From: Flavobacterium sp. N502536 | Lineage (GTDB): Bacteria > Bacteroidota > Bacteroidia > Flavobacteriales > Flavobacteriaceae | Reading direction: 5' to 3' | DNA: 64,000 nucleotides | Assembly: GCF_025947345.1 (NCBI RefSeq) | Contig: NZ_CP110011.1 | Span: 3,720,001-3,784,000 of the forward strand | In this document: positions 15,737 through 23,728 of the stretch, one piece after another | Layout: every line of letters begins with the position of its first letter | How positions within the stretch are numbered: position 1 is the stretch's first letter | Program-made: the position numbers and the translations under genes | Notes under the pieces: model-generated | The model's database searches: none | What the model saw: only the letters and a program-made list of their open reading frames with translations | What the model was told of the DNA's origin: nothing

Positions 15737-16618
15737 ATGAAAAACGACCTATTTAAAGGCATTATTGCTTATCCGATTACCCCATTCGATAAAGACGAAA
15801 AAGTGGATATCAGCTTGTATAAAAAATTACTGGAACGTTTAATTGTTTCCGGTTGTCATGCCGTTGCTCCGCTGGGAAGCACCGGGGTAATGCCTTATTT
15901 GTCAGACGAAGAGAAAGAAGCGATTACTGTTGCAACAATCGAGCAGGTTAAGGGCAGAGTTCCGGTTTTGGTAGGAGTATCAAATCTGACTACAGAGAAA
16001 ACCATTTACCATGCTAAATTTGCTGAGAAAGCAGGTGCAGCTGCGGTAATGATTATCCCGATGAGTTATTGGAAACTTACAGATGACGAAATTGTACAGC
16101 ATTTTGACGCGGTTGCCAAACAAATTTCAATTCCGGTAATGGCTTACAATAATCCTGCAACGGGAGGAGTAGATATGTCTCCTGCTTTGTTAAAAAGGCT
16201 TCTTGAGATTGCCAATGTGACGATGATTAAAGAAAGTACCGGAGACGTTCAGAGAATGCATTATTTAAAGCGGGAATTGGGTGATGATGTAGCCTTCTTT
16301 AATGGTTCAAATCCTCTGGCACTGGCTGCATTTTCTGCAGGTGCAACCGGTTGGTGTACGGCTGCACCAAATTTAATTCCGAAACTGAATCTGGAATTGT
16401 ACGACGCAATTCAGAAAAATGATTTGCAGAGCGCTCAAAAAGCATTTTACAGGCAATTGAATCTTTTGAAGTTTATTGTGAACAAAGGTTTGCCGAGAGC
16501 CATTAAAGCAGGTTTGGAAATTCAGGGAATCGAAGGAGGTTTTTTAAGAAGTCCGTTGAAACCGTTGACAGAAGCTGAAATTGCAGAGTTTAGGTTGATT
16601 TTGAAGGAAGTAGAATAG
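15737..16618 (+). CDS. DapA-family (DHDPS/NAL) aldolase
   Basis: A 293-residue TIM-barrel lyase of the dihydrodipicolinate synthase/N-acetylneuraminate lyase family. Seen are the APLGSTGVMPYLSDEEK loop (family GxTGE region, here with GVM in place of GE), the catalytic tyrosine in MAYNNPATGG and the Schiff-base lysine in MIKESTGD. The altered GE position argues against housekeeping DapA and for a pyruvate-releasing aldolase with another substrate. Its operon holds a cupin and is divergent from a MocR-type regulator, which suggests a catabolic step on an amino or hydroxy acid. The exact reaction is not known. Confidence 0.82.
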   Translation: MKNDLFKGIIAYPITPFDKDEKVDISLYKKLLERLIVSGCHAVAPLGSTGVMPYLSDEEKEAITVATIEQVKGRVPVLVGVSNLTTEKTIYHAKFAEKAGAAAVMIIPMSYWKLTDDEIVQHFDAVAKQISIPVMAYNNPATGGVDMSPALLKRLLEIANVTMIKESTGDVQRMHYLKRELGDDVAFFNGSNPLALAAFSAGATGWCTAAPNLIPKLNLELYDAIQKNDLQSAQKAFYRQLNLLKFIVNKGLPRAIKAGLEIQGIEGGFLRSPLKPLTEAEIAEFRLILKEVE

Positions 16619-16635
16619 CAATGTATTGAGGTTTT

Positions 16636-16759
16636 ACCGCAAAGTACGCTAAGTTTTTTCTAAGCTTGGTTTTATAAAAGCGCAAGGAACGCAAAGCTTT
16701 GCGTTCCTTGCGCTTATCAACGTTTCTATTTTTTTTTTAATCTTAGCGTGCTTTGCAGT
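16636..16759. repeat. Nested inverted repeat with a 38-bp perfect palindrome
   Basis: The centre (16678-16715) is a perfect palindrome with arms AAGCGCAAGGAACGCAAAG and no loop. Outside it, ACCGCAAAGTACGCTAAG (16636-16653) pairs with 16742-16759 in 16 of 18 positions. The arms are built from repeat family C words. It follows the aldolase stop and probably ends its transcript. Confidence 0.85.
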
Positions 16760-16787
16760 TAAATTTTTAGGGAGTCTGGATTTAAAA

Positions 16788-16816
16788 CCTGAAACAAACA
16801 AAACCTGAAACAAAAA
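16788..16816. repeat. Word repeat family A copy
   Basis: Three reverse-oriented words (CCTGAAAC) lie just upstream of the helicase promoter. Confidence 0.6.
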
Positions 16817-16827
16817 ACTATTTTGAT

Positions 16828-16835
16828 TACTTTTG
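16828..16835 (+). promoter_or_regulatory. Candidate -7 box of the DEAD-box helicase gene
   Basis: TACTTTTG, a perfect TAnnTTTG, ends four bases before the ATG at 16840. If used, the message would be leaderless or nearly so. Confidence 0.5.
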
Positions 16836-16839
16836 CAAA

Positions 16840-18189
16840 ATGAATAAAAAACACCATTCCAATAACATACTTTCAAATTTAGGAATTGAAAGCCTGAATG
16901 AAATGCAAGAGGTAGCACAAGATGCTATTTTGAACGATACTAATGTTTTATTACTTTCTCCAACAGGATCAGGAAAAACATTAGCCTTTTTACTGCCGGT
17001 TTTAGAATTGTTACAGCCTGAAATTCTTTCGGTTCAATGTTTAATTTTAGTGCCTTCGCGCGAATTAGGTTTGCAGATTGAGCAGGTTTGGAAAAAAATG
17101 GGAACTCCCTACAAAGTAAATATTTGTTACGGAGGTCACTCTATTGATACTGAAATCAAGAATTTAAGCAACCCGCCAGCAGTTCTTATCGGAACTCCGG
17201 GAAGAATTGCCGATCATATTGACAGGGATACTTTCCGCACGGATAAAATTCAGACCTTGATTCTGGACGAATTTGATAAGTCTTTGCAACTGGGTTTTCA
17301 TGAGCAGATGTCTTATATCATTGGGAAATTGACAAAACTGAACAAACGCGTTTTAGTTTCAGCGACTTCTGATATTGAGATTCCAAGATATACGAGAGTG
17401 GTAAATCCAACGGTTTTGGATTTTATACCGGAAGAGGAAGAGAAAACCAATCTTTCGATGAAAATGGTGGTTTCGCCAGCCAAGGATAAACTGGATAGTT
17501 TATTCAATTTGATTTGTTCGCTGAAATCACAGTCGGCGATTATTTTTTGTAATCATCGTGATGCGGCAGAACGTATTAGTGATACTTTAAACGAAAAAGG
17601 AATTTACGCGACCTATTATCATGGCGGAATGGATCAGGAAGAGCGTGAACGCGCCTTGATTCAGTTTAGAAATGGCAGTATGAGTTACCTGATTACTACA
17701 GATCTGGCTGCCCGTGGATTGGATATTCCGGAAATGAAGCACGTAATTCATTACCATTTGCCTTTAAAAGAAGACGAATTTACGCATCGTAACGGTCGTA
17801 CTGCACGTATGCAGGCTTCGGGAACGGCTTATATTATTGTTCACGAAAGTGAAAAAAAGCTGGACTATATTGATTACGGAATGGAGGTTTTAAAGGTCGA
17901 AAGCACGACAACTTTACCGAAACCACCGGAGTTTCAAACGATTTATATTAGCGGCGGAAAGAAAACAAAACTGAATAAAATTGATATCGTTGGTTTCTTT
18001 TCTCAAAAAGGAAAACTCGAAAAAGGAGATTTAGGTTTGATCGAAGTGAAGGATTTTATATCGTTTGCTGCCGTGAAGTACAACAAGGTAAAAGAGCTGC
18101 TTAAGAATATTAAAGATGAAAAGATGAAGGGCAAGAAATTCAAGATCGAAGTTGCCCGTAAAGTGGTGAAGAAAGAGGAGGAGCGTTAG
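16840..18189 (+). CDS. DEAD-box RNA helicase, DbpA-like
   Basis: A 449-residue helicase with all core motifs: SPTGSGKT (Walker A), PSRELGLQ (Ia), GTPGR (Ib), DEFD in place of DEAD (motif II), SAT (III), then ARGLDIP (V) and HRNGRTAR (VI). The last 75 residues (IYISGGKKTKLNKIDIVGFF onward) form a DbpA-type RNA-binding domain, which in E. coli binds helix 92 of 23S rRNA. A role in large-subunit assembly is therefore likely. The DEFD variant and the N in HRNGRTAR are departures from the commonest forms. Confidence 0.9.
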   Translation: MNKKHHSNNILSNLGIESLNEMQEVAQDAILNDTNVLLLSPTGSGKTLAFLLPVLELLQPEILSVQCLILVPSRELGLQIEQVWKKMGTPYKVNICYGGHSIDTEIKNLSNPPAVLIGTPGRIADHIDRDTFRTDKIQTLILDEFDKSLQLGFHEQMSYIIGKLTKLNKRVLVSATSDIEIPRYTRVVNPTVLDFIPEEEEKTNLSMKMVVSPAKDKLDSLFNLICSLKSQSAIIFCNHRDAAERISDTLNEKGIYATYYHGGMDQEERERALIQFRNGSMSYLITTDLAARGLDIPEMKHVIHYHLPLKEDEFTHRNGRTARMQASGTAYIIVHESEKKLDYIDYGMEVLKVESTTTLPKPPEFQTIYISGGKKTKLNKIDIVGFFSQKGKLEKGDLGLIEVKDFISFAAVKYNKVKELLKNIKDEKMKGKKFKIEVARKVVKKEEER

Positions 18190-18533
18190 TCTTTTTGTTT
18201 TCGGTTTTCTCTATTTGATGTTTTTCGCAGATAACTTTTTCGGAGACTGGAATTCTCACAAAGTTTTAAGGGGTGATTTGTAGTAAAATATCACGAATTG
18301 GAGGCTGTTTTTGAGTTCTTTTGTTCCCAAAACAGACTATTTTTTACGGTTGATTTCTGTGTTTGGTTGTTTTAATTTATTGAATATTAGTGTGTTGGTT
18401 TGGAGTTTTATTACGCTTTGATCACGTTGAAACAGGGGACTAAAAGGATTGATAAAAAATTAAAGCTTAAGTCTTTAATTTATCATATTTTCTGCGTTTC
18501 TTGTGCCCGTAAATAATAAACCCCAAATTAATT
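18190..18533. other. Gene-free gap, nothing recognised
   Basis: This 344-base gap between the helicase and a secreted protein gene holds no long frame, no clear hairpin terminator and no repeat word I can name. Confidence 0.5.
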
Positions 18534-18980
18534 ATGAAAAGAATTATTACGATTGCTATTTTGTTGTTTAGTGTTGTGTCTTTTGCACAAATTAAAGTTA
18601 TTGAAACTGTACCGGTTGAAAAATTAGGAAAAGTAAATAACAACTACATTCAGAAAATTGGAGATGAGTACACTGTATATTATACAAGTATTCAAAACGA
18701 TGACGAGTCGTCAAGCTTGAGAAAATTTACATTTAAAAATGTTAATAACGACTACGCAAGTCTTTACAACATTATCATGAATGGTTTCACAGCAAGCCCT
18801 TTGTATGATATTAAATTAGAATTACCGAATAACTATATTTGGTTGCACTACACAGGAAGTGTTGTTCCGGAAAAAGCTACGGTTCAGTTTATGGTTTCAT
18901 CAAAAGAGGCTTCTGCTGCAACAAGCAGTGTTTCTGAGCCATTTGTAAAAGATCAGATCAATAAATTATTCCAAAAATAA
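18534..18980 (+). CDS. Secreted hypothetical protein, 148 residues
   Basis: A Sec signal peptide (MKRIITIAILLFSVVSFAQ) leads a 129-residue mature protein with no motif I know. The sequence is rich in polar residues and alternates like beta structure (DEYTVYYTSIQNDDE, NYIWLHYTGSV). It is probably periplasmic or surface exposed. It stands alone with its own terminator, and codon use resembles that of well-expressed genes. Function unknown. Confidence 0.75.
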   Translation: MKRIITIAILLFSVVSFAQIKVIETVPVEKLGKVNNNYIQKIGDEYTVYYTSIQNDDESSSLRKFTFKNVNNDYASLYNIIMNGFTASPLYDIKLELPNNYIWLHYTGSVVPEKATVQFMVSSKEASAATSSVSEPFVKDQINKLFQK

Positions 18981-19002
18981 TTTGCTTAAAGTATAAAACC
19001 AG

Positions 19003-19038
19003 AAAAGGCTATTCAGATTTTGAATAGCCTTTTTTTTT
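19003..19038 (+). terminator. Intrinsic terminator of the 18534-18980 gene
   Basis: The stem AAAAGGCTATTCA/TGAATAGCC plus a T run of nine, about 22 bases after the stop. Confidence 0.88.
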
Positions 19039-19143
19039 GTTTCAGGTTTCAGGTTGTTTTTGTTTCAAGTTTCAGGTTTCAAGTTTTGCAAATAAAAGAA
19101 AAACCTTAGAACCTTAGCGCCTCAGAACCTTAGAACCTCAAAA
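19039..19143. repeat. Family A words followed by family B words
   Basis: GTTTCAGGTTTCAGG-type words (19039-19087) are followed by CCTTAGAACCTTAG-type words (19104-19143). The second block reaches the stop codon of the PhnA-type gene. Confidence 0.7.
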
Positions 19144-19148
19144 GAAAC

Positions 19149-19727
19149 CTATATTTTCTTCACGTATTGTGTGATAATCACGATTTGCTGACCGTCAACT
19201 TTTCCTTCGATGTACTCGGCGTTTTCGTGGTCTAAACGGATGTTGCGTACGGCAGTTCCTTGTTTGGCAACCATGCTTGATCCTTTTACTTTAAGATCTT
19301 TGATTAAAACTACAGAATCTCCGTGCTCTAAAATTACTCCGTTACTATCGCGGTGAATGATTTTGTTTTCGTCGTCTTCACCTTCTCCAGTTGCTTGTGC
19401 CCATGCTAAGGTATCTTCATCCAAATACATCATATCAAGCAATTCCTGTGGCCAGCCTGCTGCTCGCATTCGGCTTAACATTCTCCAGGCTACAACCTGT
19501 ACGGCAACGTTTTCATTCCACATGCTGTCGTTAAGACATCTCCAGTGGTTTAAATCAACATTGTCCGGATTTTCTATTTGGTCGATACAGGTAGTACAGG
19601 CTAGAATGCTTTCGTCCAGACCGCCTTTTTGGGTTGGTAATACCTGATATACTTTAAGGTTTTCTTCGGCGCCACAAAGTTCGCATTTAGATCCGCTGCG
19701 TTTGTTTAATTCTCTTTCAATGCTCAT
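19149..19727 (-). CDS. PhnA-type zinc-ribbon protein (alkylphosphonate utilisation operon protein family)
   Basis: A 192-residue protein with an N-terminal zinc ribbon made of CELCG (about 13-17) and CTTC (about 45-48). The C-terminal PhnA domain contains the HRDSNGVILEHGDSVVLIKDLKVKGSS pattern (basic start, then DSV and KDLKVKG, about 125-151). Despite the name, PhnA/YjdM proteins have no proven phosphonate function. I start at MSIERELNKRSG (ATG at 19727), since the upstream 18 codons do not resemble the family. It stands alone. Confidence 0.85.
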   Translation of the reverse strand: MSIERELNKRSGSKCELCGAEENLKVYQVLPTQKGGLDESILACTTCIDQIENPDNVDLNHWRCLNDSMWNENVAVQVVAWRMLSRMRAAGWPQELLDMMYLDEDTLAWAQATGEGEDDENKIIHRDSNGVILEHGDSVVLIKDLKVKGSSMVAKQGTAVRNIRLDHENAEYIEGKVDGQQIVIITQYVKKI

Positions 19728-19967
19728 TATTTTGTTTTTATTTGAAAAGGCGAAATTACTTATAATTTGATTTGTTGACAAATTTATAATGATTTGAAAT
19801 CTTTAGTAATTTTTTAAAAACAGTTCGTTTCGTAATCTTTGATAAAATCTATTAGAATTTGTTCATCTTTAATTTTAGATCTCATCATTTTTAATCTTTT
19901 TATATGAGACTTTACAATCCTCAATTCTAGGTAACATAGCATTCTTGGTAATTAAAATGTATACTTT

Positions 19968-20426
19968 TTACTTCTTAACCCTAACTGCATCCGGAACCAA
20001 CATTTCGTATTCTCCGCCATGACGCAGTACATCACGAACAATGCTTGAAGAAATAAACGAAGTACTGGCAGCTGTTAATAGAAATACGGTTTCGATTTTA
20101 GACAATTTCCTGTTGGTGTGGGCAATGGCTTTTTCGAATTCAAAATCGGCAGGATTGCGCAGACCTCTTAGGATGAAATTGGCTTTTTGTTTTTTTGCCA
20201 AATCGATGGTTAGTCCTTCATAGGTAATAACCGAAACGTTGGGCTCGTCTTTGAAGGTTTCTTCGATGAAACGTTTTCTTTCTTTGAGTGAAAACATATA
20301 CTTTTTTTCGGCATTAACACCAATAGCGATTACAATTTCATCAAATAAAGGAATTCCTCTTTTGATAATGTCTTCATGTCCAAGTGTTATGGGATCAAAT
20401 GACCCTGGGAATATAGCTTTTCGCAT
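19968..20426 (-). CDS. coaD: Pantetheine-phosphate adenylyltransferase
   Basis: A 152-residue nucleotidyltransferase that makes dephospho-CoA from phosphopantetheine and ATP. It has GSFDPITLGHEDII (the T-x-G-H motif, about 8-21), LRGLRNPADFEFE (about 88-100) and the ISSSIVRDV motif (about 123-131). Length is normal. It lies between an unmarked 240-base gap and a repeat-filled gap before ddl. Confidence 0.95.
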   Translation of the reverse strand: MRKAIFPGSFDPITLGHEDIIKRGIPLFDEIVIAIGVNAEKKYMFSLKERKRFIEETFKDEPNVSVITYEGLTIDLAKKQKANFILRGLRNPADFEFEKAIAHTNRKLSKIETVFLLTAASTSFISSSIVRDVLRHGGEYEMLVPDAVRVKK

Positions 20427-20432
20427 CTTTTT

Positions 20433-20572
20433 TGAGGTTCTGAGGTTCTAAGGAGCTAAGTTTCTGAGTTTTTTTGCTACTTAAAAAAGTTAGTTTTTGT
20501 TCTCTTTTACCGAAATGGCAATATTGTGTTGAGTATAAAAAAGGTTCTGAGGTTCTGAGGGGCTAAGGTTTT
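20433..20572. repeat. Word repeat family B, two blocks
   Basis: Blocks at 20433-20470 and 20543-20572 are made of 8-base words such as GGTTCTGA, GGTTCTAA and GAGCTAAG. Confidence 0.7.
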
Positions 20573-20610
20573 TGAGGACTTCGACTTCGCTCCGTCTGAC
20601 CATGGTTGAA

Positions 20611-20657
20611 ATAAAAAAAGGTTCTGAGATCTTAGTACCTTAGAATCTCAGAACCTT
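20611..20657 (-). terminator. ddl terminator built from family B words
   Basis: AAGGTTCTGAGAT (20618-20630) and its exact reverse complement (20645-20657) form a 13-bp stem. The minus strand ends in seven T. The stem arms are themselves repeat words, so the repeat serves as the stop signal of ddl. Confidence 0.8.
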
Positions 20658-20667
20658 AGTCCCTTTT

Positions 20668-21639
20668 TTAAGCAAGTGCCAACTCAATAGCATTGGTAAA
20701 TAAATCTTCCAGAGATATTCCCGCTGCGTGTGCTTGCTGCGGAATCAGACTTTCGGTTGTTAAACCGGGAATGGTGTTCATCTCCAGCATGTAGGGTTCG
20801 TTGTCTACGATAATGAATTCGCTTCTCGAGAAACCTTTCATTTTTAAGACTTCGTAAGCGCGTTTTGCTACTTCGCTTACTTTTTGTGTGAGTTCGTCTG
20901 AAATTCTGGCAGGTGTAATTTCCTGTGATTTTCCTTCGTATTTGGCTTCGTAATCGAAGAAATCATTGTCGGATACAATTTCGGTAATTGGTAAAACCTT
21001 AATTTCACCCTGATAGTTAATTACCCCTACAGAAACTTCGGTTCCGTCAAGGAAGCTTTCGATGATAATTTCGTTGTCTTCTTTGTACGCTACTTCAATG
21101 GCAATTGGAAGTTCGGCTTCTGTTTTTACTTTTGAGATTCCGAAGCTTGAACCGGCTTTGTTTGGTTTTACGAAACACGGTAAACCTACTTTTTTAACGA
21201 TTTCGGCGGTATGGATTACATCCCCTTTATTAAGGTAATAAGAGATTGCTGTTTTGATTCCGTAAGGCTTTAAAACCGATAACAAATCACGTTTGTTAAA
21301 GGTTAATGCCGCCTGATAGTAATCGCAAGAGGATTGCGGAATGCCTAACAACTCAAAATAAGCCTGCATTAATCCGTCTTCACCCGGAGTTCCGTGAATG
21401 GCATTGAAAACACAGTCAAAAGTAATTTTTTGATCGTTTACGGTTACCGAAAAATCATTTTTATCGATCGTAAATTCGGCGTTGTTTTCGTCTACATAAA
21501 CCCATTTTTCTTTGAAAATATGAATACGGAATCCGTTGTATTTTGTTTTGTCAAGATATTGGTGTACCACGTTTCCGCTAATGAGCGAAATTTTATATTC
21601 GCTTGAATATCCGCCCATGATAATGGCTATGTTTTTCAT
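20668..21639 (-). CDS. ddl: D-alanine--D-alanine ligase
   Basis: A 323-residue ATP-grasp enzyme that makes the D-Ala-D-Ala dipeptide of peptidoglycan. Seen are the N-terminal GGYSSEYKISLISG (about 8-21), GTPGEDGLMQAYFELLGIP (about 84-102), FVKPNKAGSSFGISKV in the ATP-grasp core, and the metal-binding end MLEMNTIPGLTTESLIPQ. The length is normal. It ends in a repeat-derived terminator and is divergent from the PASTA gene. Confidence 0.95.
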   Translation of the reverse strand: MKNIAIIMGGYSSEYKISLISGNVVHQYLDKTKYNGFRIHIFKEKWVYVDENNAEFTIDKNDFSVTVNDQKITFDCVFNAIHGTPGEDGLMQAYFELLGIPQSSCDYYQAALTFNKRDLLSVLKPYGIKTAISYYLNKGDVIHTAEIVKKVGLPCFVKPNKAGSSFGISKVKTEAELPIAIEVAYKEDNEIIIESFLDGTEVSVGVINYQGEIKVLPITEIVSDNDFFDYEAKYEGKSQEITPARISDELTQKVSEVAKRAYEVLKMKGFSRSEFIIVDNEPYMLEMNTIPGLTTESLIPQQAHAAGISLEDLFTNAIELALA

Positions 21640-21687
21640 TTTATGATGTTTATATGTTTAACCGTTTGTTTGTTTAATCGTTTATTT

Positions 21688-21720
21688 GTTTCAGGTTTCA
21701 AGTTTCAAGTTTCAGGTTTT
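21688..21720. repeat. Word repeat family A copy
   Basis: Four tandem 7-base words, GTTTCAG GTTTCAA GTTTCAA GTTTCAG. Confidence 0.75.
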
Positions 21721-21810
21721 GGGTTTTCTTTGTCAATTTGGTTGGAGCTTCTTTATTGCTTAGTGTGACAATAGTTCCGAAAATGTTTTGTGAAACCTAA
21801 AACCCTAGCC

Positions 21811-21886
21811 CTGATGGGAGCGGCATCCTTTTGTGTCCGCGAGAGCGGGCGCAAAAGATACAGCGGACAGCAGGAATTGGCTGCTG
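21811..21886 (+). ncRNA. Candidate structured RNA element (three consecutive hairpins)
   Basis: A segment richer in G+C than its flanks. Hairpin 1: GATG/CATC (21813-21827). Hairpin 2: a 13-bp stem with three G-U pairs and a GAGA tetraloop (21828-21857, arms starting CTTTTG and ending CAAAAG). Hairpin 3: CAGCAG/CTGCTG with a 7-base loop (21868-21886). The words GCGGCATCC and GATACAGCGG resemble a high-copy element I recall from other Flavobacteriia, possibly related to the Rfam Flavo-1 motif. That comparison is from memory only. It lies in the 376-base gap between ddl and the PASTA gene, whose other contents are a family A repeat and a -7 box. Confidence 0.5.
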
Positions 21887-21987
21887 AAAATTAAAATTCC
21901 AAGGACCTTTGTTTTTAATACGAATGGCAATCGCGTGACTTTCTTGTCTAAAACAAAATTATCATTTTTTTTGAAACGAAATAGCTT

Positions 21988-21995
21988 TATCTTTG
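21988..21995 (+). promoter_or_regulatory. Candidate -7 box of the PASTA gene
   Basis: TATCTTTG, a perfect TAnnTTTG, 20 bases before the ATG at 22016. A TTTG at 21970-21973 is too close (14 bases) to be a standard -33 element. Confidence 0.5.
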
Positions 21996-22015
21996 CGACT
22001 AATAAAAATAAATTT

Positions 22016-22639
22016 ATGAGTTTACGTAAGTATTTAACGAGCCGGGTATTTTTTGTGCAAGTATTAAGTGCGGCTGCTATAATTGCCGTTTTAGGTTATT
22101 TGTTTATGCATTGGTTGACTTTTACAACTGATCATGGTAATGAAGTTACTGTTCCAAATTTAGCTAAACTGACGGAAGAGCAGGTAGAGTCAAAACTGGA
22201 CGAACTGGACCTGGATTATGTGCTTTTGGATAGCGTTGATTACCGAAGTGAATTCCCAAAATACAGTGTTGTTGAGCAGGATCCGCTGCCGGGAACGAAA
22301 GTAAAAGTGGGAAGAAAAATATATATTAAAATTAATGCATCGGGATTCTCTTCTGTTAGAATTCCTGATTTAATTGAGAAAACGTATCGTGAAGCAGTTC
22401 CTACCCTGAAAGCGTTAGGACTTGAGCCAGGCACGATTACTTATATTCCAAACCTTGGAAAAGACATGGTTTTGGAGATGCGTTATAAAGGAAGAAACTT
22501 AAAAGTAGGAGATCGTGTGTTGAAAGCTTCTAAAATCGACTTGGTTTTAGGAGACGGAAAAGCAACTTATGAAGATGAAGGGCAGGCTGTAGACAGTGTA
22601 GCTGCGCCAACTACTGAAACCCCAAAAGATGAGCAATAA
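22016..22639 (+). CDS. Membrane-anchored PASTA-domain protein
   Basis: A 207-residue protein with a short cytoplasmic start, one membrane helix (about 10-35) and two outside PASTA domains (about 44-113 and 114-185), each with the usual VPNL/IPDL start. PASTA domains bind peptidoglycan fragments, typically on kinases or penicillin-binding proteins; here there is no enzyme domain. I start at MSLRKYLTSRV because an upstream in-frame start would put the structured element and the -7 box inside the gene. It overlaps the pseudouridine synthase gene by 11 bases. Confidence 0.85.
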   Translation: MSLRKYLTSRVFFVQVLSAAAIIAVLGYLFMHWLTFTTDHGNEVTVPNLAKLTEEQVESKLDELDLDYVLLDSVDYRSEFPKYSVVEQDPLPGTKVKVGRKIYIKINASGFSSVRIPDLIEKTYREAVPTLKALGLEPGTITYIPNLGKDMVLEMRYKGRNLKVGDRVLKASKIDLVLGDGKATYEDEGQAVDSVAAPTTETPKDEQ

Positions 22640-23672
22640 TATTGAAAATTTAGATCTGGAAGACGAATTATTCGAACATTTTAGATTTGATGTCCCTAAA
22701 GGTCAGGCGCTTTTGCGTATTGACAAATATTTAATGAATTTGATTCAGAATGCGACGCGAAATAAAATTCAGAACGCCGCTACTGAAGGAAACATTTTTG
22801 TAAATGATATTCCGGTAAAATCAAATTATAAAGTTAAACCGTTTGATGTTGTAACGGTGATGTTATCGCATCCTCCGTTTGAAAACCATATTCTTCCGGA
22901 AGATCTTCCGCTGAATATTGTGTATGAAGACGATGCTTTGTTGTTGATTAACAAAGAGCCGGGAATGGTGGTGCATCCGGGGCACGGAAATTATAGCGGG
23001 ACTCTGGTAAATGCATTGGCACATCATTTTGATAATTTACCGATGAACAGCAGCGAGCGACCAGGTTTGGTACACCGAATTGATAAGGATACGTCCGGAC
23101 TTTTAGTGGTAGCCAAAACGGAAGCAGCAATGACCCATTTGGCCAAACAGTTTGAAGCCAAAACCTCAGAACGCGAGTATATTGCCCTTGTTTGGGGGAA
23201 TGTTGCCGAAGAAGCGGGAACGATTGAAGGAAACCTTGCCAGACACCTGAAAGACCGTATGCAAATGGCCGTTTTTGCCGATCCTGAAATTGGAAAACCT
23301 GCTATTACGCATTATAAAGTGTTGGAACGTTTTGGTTATGTGACTTTGATTTCCTGTAAATTGGAAACCGGAAGAACACACCAGATTCGTGCGCATATGA
23401 AACATATCGGACATCCGTTGTTTAATGATGAACGTTACGGAGGTCATTTGATTTTGAAAGGAACTACGTTTACAAAATACAAGCAGTTTATCGAAAATTG
23501 TTTTAAAGCATTACCACGTCAGGCGCTACATGCTAAAACGCTTGGTTTTGTGCATCCTGTAACGGGTGAAATGATGCGTTTTGATACCGAACTGCCTCAG
23601 GATTTTCAGGATTGTATCGACAAGTGGCGCAATTATGTGAAGTCGCATAATGTGGAAGAAGAGGAAAGTTAA
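22629..23672 (+). CDS. RluD-type large-subunit pseudouridine synthase
   Basis: A 347-residue enzyme that isomerises uridines in 23S rRNA. An S4 RNA-binding domain (about 28-85) precedes the RluA-family catalytic domain with RPGLVHRIDKDTSGLLVVAK (catalytic aspartate in HRIDKDTSG), then LETGRTHQIRAHMKHIGHPL. The domain order and length match RluD, which acts on helix 69. It overlaps the end of the PASTA gene by 11 bases, so the two are co-translated, and has its own terminator. Confidence 0.9.
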   Translation: MSNNIENLDLEDELFEHFRFDVPKGQALLRIDKYLMNLIQNATRNKIQNAATEGNIFVNDIPVKSNYKVKPFDVVTVMLSHPPFENHILPEDLPLNIVYEDDALLLINKEPGMVVHPGHGNYSGTLVNALAHHFDNLPMNSSERPGLVHRIDKDTSGLLVVAKTEAAMTHLAKQFEAKTSEREYIALVWGNVAEEAGTIEGNLARHLKDRMQMAVFADPEIGKPAITHYKVLERFGYVTLISCKLETGRTHQIRAHMKHIGHPLFNDERYGGHLILKGTTFTKYKQFIENCFKALPRQALHAKTLGFVHPVTGEMMRFDTELPQDFQDCIDKWRNYVKSHNVEEEES

Positions 23673-23700
23673 TTAGAAAATTAGATAATTTGTTATATAA

Positions 23701-23728
23701 AAAAAAAGCTCCTGATGGAGCTTTTTTT
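23701..23728 (+). terminator. Bidirectional terminator
   Basis: AAAAAAAGCTCC TGAT GGAGCTTTTTTT, a 12-bp perfect stem. It ends both the pseudouridine synthase (plus) and the lipoprotein (minus, whose stop codon overlaps the T run). Confidence 0.88.

Noticed and set aside
21833..22015. Start of the PASTA gene 61 codons further upstream
   Set aside because: The upstream codons run through the structured hairpin element and the -7 box, resemble no family, and would put the membrane helix far from the start.
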